A stretch of DNA of 23,457 nucleotides. Source: BJ22 sp031405895. Lineage in GTDB: Bacteria > Planctomycetota > Planctomycetia > Pirellulales > Pirellulaceae. The stretch lies in the NCBI GenBank assembly GCA_031405895.1, contig JANOFL010000091.1:1-23457 (forward strand). The letters run 5' to 3'. Each line of letters starts with the position of its first letter. Position 1 is the stretch's first letter. The position numbers were made by a program, and so were the translations under genes. This document shows, piece by piece, positions 8,471 to 14,231 of this stretch. Under the pieces are notes generated by a model. That model had not been told where the DNA came from and did no database searches. It worked only from the letters and a program-made list of their open reading frames with translations.

Positions 8471-8522
8471 GGGGTCTGACGCCAAATTGCGCAGTCTTCG
8501 GAGCAATTTGGGGTCTGACCCC
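8471..8522. repeat. Palindromic repeat with GGGGTCTGAC direct copies
   Basis: Direct copies of GGGGTCTGAC at 8471-8480 and 8510-8519 flank a stem-loop AAATTGC (8484-8490) / GCAATTT (8503-8509). The right copy extends to the perfect palindrome GGGGTC-T-GACCCC (8510-8522). It occupies the leader of the channel-subunit gene and is the reason for choosing the downstream start there. A leader hairpin of this kind could also affect translation. Confidence 0.7.
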
Positions 8523-8576
8523 TTTTCGGGACGGTTCTGGGATAGGCTCCTGGCTGCTGTCTCGGCTCGATGTCAT

Positions 8577-8987
8577 GCAGGTTTTCGCCCATGGACTGGC
8601 TGGCAGTCCGGCGATTTCTCACCGGTCCGGAAGGGCGGGAACAGTAGCGACGGACGGCTTCCGCCGACAAGAGCAGCCCAAAGCCCGGTTTTCTGCCGGG
8701 TGCGTTTCGCGGATTGCAAATTTCTCTTCAACACCAGGCGGCGGCACCAGATTTTCATTTCCGGCTCCCTCCCACGCCGCTGCTTTGAGCGGTGTGGGGA
8801 GGGCGGGGGGAGGGGGCGTCCGCGCATCGGGGAGCGTCGCGGCTGGACCTCCCGCGTCACTCAATCCCGGTCAAAAACGACAATTCAAGGTTCGAAGTCT
8901 ACAAAGTGCGAAACGCACCCTTTGCTGCCGGGTGCCGCGAGCAGCTGTTTCGTGTGGATCGCCAAACTGCTTTTTCGTCCCCGTGCC
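8577..8987. other. Gene-free stretch with inverted repeats
   Basis: No reading frame here has a recognisable product. Visible structures are an imperfect hairpin at 8767-8803 (CCCTCCCACGCCGCT against AGCGGTGTGGGGAGGG) followed by a G-run, and a 13-base perfect inverted repeat GGGTGCGTTTCGC (8698-8710) / GCGAAACGCACCC (8908-8920). The motif TGCCGGGTGC occurs next to each arm. It should hold the promoter of the leftward channel operon and the 3' end of the mntR transcript. Confidence 0.6.
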
Positions 8988-9410
8988 TCAGCCGCCCCGC
9001 CTGGCCGGGTCACTTTCCGTGATAAAGCGGCGGAAGCAGGCCAGTGTCTCCTCGCTGACGTGATGCTCGATCCCTTCGGCATCCGTTTCGGCAGCTTCGG
9101 GGGAAACGCCGAGCAGTTCCAGAAAGCGGGTCACAGTTTCATGTCGGCGGCGCGATTCAAGAGCCAGCTTTTTCCCCGCTGCCGTCAGCGTCACTGGTCC
9201 ATACGGTTGGGACTCGACCAGTCCCGCCTGGACCAGCCGGCGGATGATCTTGCTGCTCGTAACCGCCGAAACCGCGAAATGCCGCGACAGGTCGGCGTTC
9301 CGGCAAGCCGCCTGCTGTTCGAGGATCACATCGATCGCTTCGACGTAGTCCTCCGCCGTTTCGCTGCCATGGTCGCGCCGCGTCCGCTCATGCCGGTTGA
9401 TCGGGGACAA
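8988..9410 (-). CDS. mntR: Manganese-responsive transcriptional regulator, DtxR/MntR family
   Basis: The 140-residue protein is a metal-dependent repressor that controls manganese uptake or efflux genes in its family. An N-terminal winged helix-turn-helix (about 18-80, with A-E-D-Y-V-E-A-I and VTSSKIIRRLVQAGLVE) is followed by the dimerisation/metal domain (E-A-A-E-T-D-A-E-G-I-E-H-H-V-S-E). All six MntR metal ligands have counterparts: D21, E24, H90, E112, E115 and H116 (B. subtilis D8, E11, H77, E99, E102, H103). Like other short MntR proteins it lacks an SH3-like C-terminal domain. The start is TTG at 9408-9410, backed by AAGGAA six bases upstream. No manganese transporter gene lies next to it. 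I see no clear operator in the 280 bases upstream. Confidence 0.9.
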   Translation of the reverse strand: MSPINRHERTRRDHGSETAEDYVEAIDVILEQQAACRNADLSRHFAVSAVTSSKIIRRLVQAGLVESQPYGPVTLTAAGKKLALESRRRHETVTRFLELLGVSPEAAETDAEGIEHHVSEETLACFRRFITESDPARRGG

Positions 9411-9699
9411 GCAAGGTTCCTTGGACCAGGGTGGAGATGCGACAACGAGGTGGGGTCTTCAGGTAGCAGGCATTGGGCAGCCGCCAACCCGGCAATCGGG
9501 GCTGGATTCTGATTGTAGGCCAAACCACGATCGGCCGACTTGGTGCGCCCGATCCTGGGAGCCGCCCTCTCGGGTTGGACCCGGGCCGCGGAAACAGCGC
9601 TGTGATTTTGTGGAAAATGACCGGGAAGCAGCGCAGGATCGCACTCCCTGTTCGTCAGATTGAGAGCGACCTGATTTCCGATCGCCAGCCATGGGAACC

Positions 9700-10050
9700 A
9701 TGACTCCAACGCCAGACTGGTGCAGCAACGGAACATTGGCCGAGCGGCTGCAAGGCCATCGGCCGTGGCTGCATTCGGTTTTGGTCGCCCGGACCGGTGG
9801 CAATCAGGTCGCGGCGGAAGATTTGCTGGGCGGCATGTTCGCCGACTTGCTCGCCAAGGCGGCGCGGATGGAAGCCCAGCGGGCCGAGGCGGCCCGGCTT
9901 GAGGCCGAACAGGCGCGCCAGCGGGCCGAGGAAGGAGCGGCGAGCGATGAACGGCTCCAGCAGAGGGAAAACCGGCTCGAACGGATCGAAAAAGCCCTCG
10001 AGCGGCTGGCCAAAGACCGCTCATCCGATGGCGATGGCGGCCGACCGTAA
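9700..10050 (+). CDS. Small protein: ECF-sigma region-2-like N-terminus with charged helical tail
   Basis: The protein has 116 residues from ATG 9700 (or 119 from ATG 9691); neither start has a strong ribosome site. Residues about 9-50 (LAERLQGHRPWLHSVLVART, then Q-V-A-A-E-D-L-L-G-G-M-F-A-D-L-L) resemble the first helices and the 'AEDLVQE' portion of region 2 of planctomycete ECF sigma factors. The rest (E-A-Q-R-A-E-A-A-R-L-E-A-E-Q and LQQRENRLERIEKALERL) is a long charged helix or coiled coil. Region 4, needed to bind the -35 element, is absent. Third codon positions are strongly GC-rich, as in true genes nearby. It may be a truncated sigma factor remnant or a small regulator that mimics one; sigma-factor homology is only by eye. 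Confidence 0.55.
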   Translation: MTPTPDWCSNGTLAERLQGHRPWLHSVLVARTGGNQVAAEDLLGGMFADLLAKAARMEAQRAEAARLEAEQARQRAEEGAASDERLQQRENRLERIEKALERLAKDRSSDGDGGRP

Positions 10051-10137
10051 CCGTCACGAGCCGGTGGCGCAAGTTTGATGTTGCGCTTCGATACGCGTGA
10101 GCAACGATCCGCATGAGACTGAACGACCGGCTGGCAA

Positions 10138-10171
10138 CCTGTCTCGCGGTGACAGGCTGGAACCCTGTTCC
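10138..10171. repeat. Dispersed repeat with CCTGTC/GACAGG hairpin
   Basis: CCTGTC (10138-10143), loop TCGCGGT, GACAGG (10151-10156), followed by CTGGAACCCTGTTCC. The right part is close to the reverse complement of 5476-5496. It lies between the stop codons of two convergent genes, but no T-tract follows on either strand. Confidence 0.6.
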
Positions 10172-10176
10172 GCCCG

Positions 10177-11565
10177 TCATTTCCCGTCGCCAGGCAACCC
10201 GTCCGCACCGTCCTGATCCTCTTCCGAAAAGTTCGGTTTCCAGGCGGCCGGGATGTTGGCCTGGTCCCATTCGGCATGCAGCCGCAGCAACTCTTCCCGC
10301 AACGCCGGCTGGAGGGCCGACTGGTCGCGGCGTTCGCGGATATCGGTTGCAAGGTCGTGCAGGCCAACTTCGAAATCGCCCGATTCGCGGTTACGAATCG
10401 CGCGGACGAATTTCCAGTTGCCGCGGCGCACGGCGAACTGTTCGCCGTAACGCCAGTAGAGCACCCGGTCGGCGGGCACGGAGCCGGTCCCTTTCAGCCG
10501 GGGCAACAGGTCGACGCCTTCCAGTTCGGGTGACGCCGCAGGATCGACACCCGCCGCAGCAAGCATCGTCGGCGCGCAGTCGAGGGCGATCACGGGATCA
10601 TGGATCACCTGCCCGGCAGGGATCACGCCCGGCCATTGCAGGACGCAGGGGACGCGGATGCCGCCTTCCCAAAGCGTCCCCTTGGTTCCGATGAACGGTT
10701 TCCCCGTCCAGCCATTGGCGGGGTAGTCCCCGTTGTCGCTCATCAGGATCACCAGCGTGTTGTCTTCTTCACCCAGATCGCGAAGGAGACTCATGATCCG
10801 CCCGATTTCCGCATCGACCAGTTCCATCGCGTTGGCGCAGGCCCGCCGGGCCGGCTTTTCAATCTCCGGATGTCCGGCAGCCACTTCCGGCGGCAAATCG
10901 AGCGGCACATGCGGCGTGAGGAACGCGGCAAACAGGAACCACGGCTGAGCCTGGTGTTCTGTCACGAACCGGCAGGCTTCATCGGCAATACCCGTGTCGA
11001 CATAGGATGCGTCGCATTTCCGGGTCTTGCCGTTGTCCGTCACAAAAATGGGCGGCAGTTTCTTCTGGCCTGGAAACCAGACCGATTCCATGAAGCCGCG
11101 ATCGGCCGGAGTCTGTCCCGCCTCGCGCGGATTGCCGAGATGCCACTTGCCGATATGCCCCGTGACGTAGCCGGCATCCTTGAGCCGGTGGGCGATCATT
11201 CGTTCATTGACCGGCAGTCCGAGCGACGCTTTGTCGGCGTCCGGATGGTTGAATTCATGGCCAAAACGGGTCTGGTAGCGGCCCGTCAGCAGGCCGGCCC
11301 GGCTGGGACTGCAGACCGGAGCAGAGACATAAAAGTCCGTGAACCGGGCCCCGCGCGCGCCGATCGCGTCGACATTGGGCGTCGCGAAATCGGTGCAGCC
11401 ATTGGCGCTGATTTCGGCGTACCCCAGATCATCCAGCACCATCAGCAGGATGTTGGGCGGCTGCTGAACGGCCGGGCGCTGTCCCTCCGCGCCCGGCGAA
11501 CACGCTCCGCCCAACCATGCGGCAGTGGCCCAAACCAGACACGCGGTCAAAAGGCGCGAAGTCAT
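10177..11565 (-). CDS. Secreted sulfatase (arylsulfatase family, Cys-type formylglycine)
   Basis: This enzyme hydrolyses sulfate esters, probably on polysaccharides, outside the cytoplasm. It has 462 residues from ATG 11565. That start lies eight bases after the stop of the upstream gene and directly before a signal-like stretch (S-R-L-L-T-A-C-L-V-W-A-T-A-A-W-L-G-G-A-C). ATG 11592 is the alternative and would overlap the upstream gene. The stretch ends at a Cys, but the preceding L-G-G-A is a poor lipobox. Family features: NILLMVLDDLG with metal ligands D45-D46, the signature C85-S-P-S-R-A-G-L-L-T-G-R (Cys85 is the residue converted to formylglycine), and the second metal site MSDNGDYP followed by the G-T-K-G-T-L-W-E-G-G-I-R-V-P block. 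The substrate cannot be told. No sulfatase-maturing enzyme is in the window. Confidence 0.92.
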   Translation of the reverse strand: MTSRLLTACLVWATAAWLGGACSPGAEGQRPAVQQPPNILLMVLDDLGYAEISANGCTDFATPNVDAIGARGARFTDFYVSAPVCSPSRAGLLTGRYQTRFGHEFNHPDADKASLGLPVNERMIAHRLKDAGYVTGHIGKWHLGNPREAGQTPADRGFMESVWFPGQKKLPPIFVTDNGKTRKCDASYVDTGIADEACRFVTEHQAQPWFLFAAFLTPHVPLDLPPEVAAGHPEIEKPARRACANAMELVDAEIGRIMSLLRDLGEEDNTLVILMSDNGDYPANGWTGKPFIGTKGTLWEGGIRVPCVLQWPGVIPAGQVIHDPVIALDCAPTMLAAAGVDPAASPELEGVDLLPRLKGTGSVPADRVLYWRYGEQFAVRRGNWKFVRAIRNRESGDFEVGLHDLATDIRERRDQSALQPALREELLRLHAEWDQANIPAAWKPNFSEEDQDGADGLPGDGK

Positions 11566-11572
11566 GGTTTCA

Positions 11573-11845
11573 TCAACCGTGACCGTTGCCATTCATCAGG
11601 CCGTTTTCAACCGCGATGTAGCGCACTTGCGGACGCTCACCTGCCTGAATTCCGTCGGGCAAAAAGACGTCCTGCACTGTTGCATGCCCATCAACCGAAA
11701 CCACCAGCCGCGCCGGCCCGCACTGCATGTTGTCGACAGGACCCTTTACAATGATCCAGGCTGGGCCGACATGAGACAGCGAAAATCTTGATTCGCAAAA
11801 TTCCAGACCAAGGGCGACTTCCGACGAATGGGGTGTTTCCGACAT
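11573..11845 (-). CDS. Small conserved-looking protein of unknown function
   Basis: The protein has 90 residues. It starts at ATG 11845 with a good ribosome site (AGAAGGA, six bases upstream), and its stop lies eight bases before the sulfatase start, so the two are probably co-transcribed. There is no signal peptide or membrane helix. The core (F-S-L-S-H-V-G-P-A-W-I-I-V-K-G-P-V-D, then A-R-L-V-V-S-V-D-G-H and V-F-L-P-D-G-I) alternates hydrophobic and polar residues, like a small beta-rich domain. I recall similar short planctomycete proteins without a known role, but cannot name a family. Its start codon overlaps by two bases with that of the divergent kinase-like gene. Confidence 0.65.
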   Translation of the reverse strand: MSETPHSSEVALGLEFCESRFSLSHVGPAWIIVKGPVDNMQCGPARLVVSVDGHATVQDVFLPDGIQAGERPQVRYIAVENGLMNGNGHG

Positions 11846-12377
11846 GGCAAATCCTTCTGAGGCGCTTGAACTGGCTGAAATTTACTGTCGCAGTCGCGGG
11901 ATCCAGCTGATTCGCGACCCCAAACTGGGAAGCGGAACGGATGGCAGTGTCTGGCGAACCCGTTCCAATTCGGCGGTCAAGGTATTCGGGAACGAACGAA
12001 ACTTCGTGGACGAACTTGAATGCTATCGCCGGTTCGAGGCGAAAGGAATCACCTGTGTCAACAATCTTGCGGTACCCCACCTCGTGGGCTTCGACAGCCA
12101 ATGGCTGATCATCGAAATGTCGATCGTCGAACCACCCTACCTGCTCGACTTTGGCAAAGTCTACCTCGACCGGCCACCGCCCTACTGGAATGACGAAGAA
12201 GTCATGGCCGGCTGGATGGACGAATGCCGCGAACTGTTTGGCGCCGACTACCGGGCTTTGCTGTCGGTGCTGGCCAAACTGCGCTCGTTCGGCATCTGGT
12301 ACGTCGACCCCAAGCCGGCCAACATCCGGTTCCGGCAGTCCAGGAGAGGCAAACTCAGGTACCTATACGGCTTTTGA
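11844..12377 (+). CDS. Minimal protein-kinase-like protein, lacking the DFG region
   Basis: The protein has 177 residues. Kinase-fold landmarks are a glycine-rich loop LGSGTDGSVW (28-37), an A-V-K motif with K46, a following E-L-E-C (57-60) as candidate helix-C glutamate, and a catalytic-loop-like V-D155-P-K157-P-A-N160-I-R-F. This last keeps the D-x-K-P-x-N pattern of HRDLKPEN. The chain then ends after 17 more residues, so the metal-binding DFG and the C-lobe are missing; canonical kinases are about 260 residues. Small kinase-like proteins ending near this point seem familiar from planctomycetes, so this may be natural. The last residues run up to a palindrome starting two bases after the stop, so truncation by a repeat is possible. 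A weak ribosome site (GGGGTG) lies nine bases before ATG 11844. Substrate unknown. Confidence 0.7.
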   Translation: MANPSEALELAEIYCRSRGIQLIRDPKLGSGTDGSVWRTRSNSAVKVFGNERNFVDELECYRRFEAKGITCVNNLAVPHLVGFDSQWLIIEMSIVEPPYLLDFGKVYLDRPPPYWNDEEVMAGWMDECRELFGADYRALLSVLAKLRSFGIWYVDPKPANIRFRQSRRGKLRYLYGF

Positions 12378-12378
12378 A

Positions 12379-12494
12379 TCGTACTCGTACTCAGTCCCAG
12401 CTTTCCGGGACGGTACTCGTGCTCGTAATCGAAATTCGATCCAGCGGAAGGTCGCTCACGAGTACGAGTACCGTTTCACTGAGTACGAGTACGA
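12379..12494. repeat. Nested inverted repeat rich in GTACTCGTACTCG
   Basis: Three nested palindromes share one centre. The outer arms are a perfect 17-bp pair, TCGTACTCGTACTCAGT (12379-12395) and its complement (12478-12494). The inner arms are 17 bp with one mismatch (12410-12426 and 12458-12474, ending ACCGT). Near the middle is ATCGAA-A-TTCGAT (12428-12440). The element starts two bases after the stop of the kinase-like gene and could form a long hairpin in its mRNA. No T-tract follows. Confidence 0.85.
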
Positions 12495-12545
12495 GGGGTG
12501 CCAGCCAACGGGGGACGGGCCATTAACAGAGCCGTTCCCGACCCA

Positions 12546-12628
12546 TAGCGGTGAAAGGAGTCGAACCTTCATGTCCGTTAGGACACTTGATTTTGAATCA
12601 AGCGCGTCTGCCATTCCGCCACACCGCC
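12546..12628 (-). tRNA. tRNA-Leu (anticodon CAA)
   Basis: Read leftward, the sequence folds as a class II tRNA. The acceptor is GGCGGTG paired with CACCGCT (one terminal G-T pair), followed by U8. The D arm is GCG...CGC with G-A-A-T-G-G-C-A-G-A. The anticodon stem is CTTGA/TCAAG with loop TTCAAAA, giving anticodon CAA, which reads UUG. A long variable arm TGTCC-TAAC-GGACA and a T arm with loop TTCGACT complete it. The long variable arm and the D-loop sequence are typical of leucine tRNAs. The discriminator is A, and CCA is not encoded. Confidence 0.95.
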
Positions 12629-12863
12629 CGCTGGATTTCGCTGACCGAAAGACCGTGCCCGGTTGCTCAAGGTTCTGCCGAATCCTGTCTGACAGTGTGG
12701 TTTTTTCCGGCTCCGCGTCAAGCCGAGGCGGTTATCCGGGGGTTTCGTCGAGTGAATGCGTAACCGGTTTGTCACCGGGGAACTCTGCGGCTGGACTTTT
12801 CGTCCAGAATGGTGCGAAGATTTCAGCCCTGCGTTCTCGTCCCTGAAACAAAGGCGAACAACC

Positions 12864-14051
12864 ATGTCCGTTCGACGACTGCTCGAAATCCTGGCTGCTG
12901 TAACTGGCGGTTTGCTGATGGCGGCCGGTTGCGTTGCCCAGCCGGAACAGGTTGTGGAAGGGGCGTCGGACAGCGATGCGGCTGCCGCTGCCCAGGACGA
13001 GGGACCGGCGATCCCGGTCGTCCGGACAGCGGCCGAGTACCTGGCGGCACTCGACAAGAGCCAAGCGGAAGGCAGCCTTTTCTTTTTCGATCTCCAGATG
13101 CCAGATGACGAAAAGGACTTCGTCGTTCAGGAGCTGCGAAAGCGCTTTCCGTTTGAGTCGATCCGTGATCGCCTTGCGGCGGTGGAACAACCCCGGCGGC
13201 TCGAACAACTGGGCCGGCTGCAACCTGACCGCCCACCGCAAGTCGACGAAAGTGAAACGCTCATTGATTCCTATCCCGGATGGCGGCCGATGGCACTGGG
13301 TGAGCTTCACTCGGACGCCGCCCGCGAATTCATCAGGAGCCCGGGTTTTGGTTTCGAGCGAATGCCACGGCTCTCCCCCTACGAACTGGAGCGCCGGCGC
13401 GGACCGGTGGTGCTGAACACGCAGTACCACTCGGCGACCGGGTTCGCGGGCGACGAGGAGATTGCGTTGGGCGAATCCGGGACATCGGCCGCGGGAGGCA
13501 GTTTTCAGATGCCCGCGGCTGAAACCGTGGCGGCGCTGCATGAATCGGGCAGCTCTTCCTTCGCCGACCGCGAACAAAATGGGCTGGTCCGCTCAAGGGA
13601 CGAAGTCGCTGGCTTCACCGGTCATGCCGTCGACTCGATCGGGAGCGAACCGCTCGGGCTCGAGCTTTACTCCGGTTTGCCGCAGCCGAAAGCGGGTGAA
13701 GGTGACTTGGCCGAGCGCTGGCATCTCAACCGCGTCGAACTGGTCGGGCTGCTGGCCAGCGACGAGTTCCGCGTCTACGTCTCGGAACGGCTGCCGGCGA
13801 TGGACGAACTGAAAGGCGTGCCGACCCGGCGGCTGGACGATTTTGAACTGGCCGCCCTGCCTCGCCTGTTGCAGGGCGAAACCACGCACTCAGCCGCGAC
13901 GCCCAACCGGATCCGGATGCTGGGCGCCTTGCGGGCCAGCACGCAATGCCTCGAGTGCCATTCGGTCCGGGAAGGCGACCTGCTGGGGGCGTTGTCGTAC
14001 GAACTGGTGCGAACGCCACGGGTGGAGGTTGTTGCGGGCGGAAGTGAATGA
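12864..14051 (+). CDS. Lipoprotein with C-terminal haem-binding motif (CxxCH)
   Basis: The protein has 395 residues. ATG 12864 follows AAAGGCG by about eight bases and opens a lipoprotein signal peptide: basic S-V-R-R, hydrophobic core, then L-M-A-A-G-C with the lipidated Cys at 23. Longer readings to 12756 add a non-signal extension. Most of the chain has no domain I can name; it is acidic and loop-rich, with a segment about 85-170 (SLFFFDLQMPDDEKDF, then SYPGWRPMALGELH) that looks folded. Near the end, C362-L-E-C365-H366 sits in CLECHSVREGDLLGALSYEL, a single c-type haem site followed by 'GDLLGA', a combination I associate with planctomycete monohaem proteins. I infer covalent haem attachment and an electron-transfer or sensing role at the outer side of the membrane. 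It is a single gene, next to a tRNA and a repeat. Confidence 0.78.
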   Translation: MSVRRLLEILAAVTGGLLMAAGCVAQPEQVVEGASDSDAAAAAQDEGPAIPVVRTAAEYLAALDKSQAEGSLFFFDLQMPDDEKDFVVQELRKRFPFESIRDRLAAVEQPRRLEQLGRLQPDRPPQVDESETLIDSYPGWRPMALGELHSDAAREFIRSPGFGFERMPRLSPYELERRRGPVVLNTQYHSATGFAGDEEIALGESGTSAAGGSFQMPAAETVAALHESGSSSFADREQNGLVRSRDEVAGFTGHAVDSIGSEPLGLELYSGLPQPKAGEGDLAERWHLNRVELVGLLASDEFRVYVSERLPAMDELKGVPTRRLDDFELAALPRLLQGETTHSAATPNRIRMLGALRASTQCLECHSVREGDLLGALSYELVRTPRVEVVAGGSE

Positions 14052-14124
14052 CGGGCCGCGGGCTGAGGGAGCATCCGTCCAGCCTGGAATGTGCTTGTCA
14101 CGCAAGCGTCATCCGGGGCGCGGG

Positions 14125-14175
14125 AAGGCGGAGCCTTTGGTCAGTGCATTGCAAGGCGGGAGCCTTGCAACGAGT
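14125..14175. repeat. Composite hairpin repeat, copy B
   Basis: AAGGC-GGA-GCCTT (14125-14137) is followed by TTGCAAGGC / loop GGGA / GCCTTGCAA (14149-14170) and CGAGT. It has the same order, the same loops and the same trailing CGAGT as copy A at 1038-1123. Two base pairs of the main stem differ, and both are compensated. It lies between two convergent genes (stops at 14051 and 14232). Confidence 0.75.
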
Positions 14176-14231
14176 ACAGCGGCGGGTTGGATGCGGACCG
14201 ACAAAGCAGGAGCTTCGTCGCCACGTCAGCG

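Noticed and set aside
8400..8576. N-terminal extension of the channel subunit to ATG 8576
   Set aside because: The 59 added residues are encoded by a palindromic repeat, precede a signal peptide and lack a ribosome site.
8451..9512. Plus-strand frame over the gene-free stretch and mntR
   Set aside because: It crosses dispersed repeats and lies antisense to all MntR metal ligands; there is no family match.
9326..10367. Two minus-strand frames over the ECF-like gene and the mntR upstream region
   Set aside because: They translate repeats and antisense sequence, whereas the plus strand at 9700-10050 has coherent helices.
12693..12721. Possible tRNA-Leu promoter with -35 TTGACG
   Set aside because: The hexamer 17 bases downstream (ACACTG) is a poor -10, and the tRNA begins too far away for certainty.
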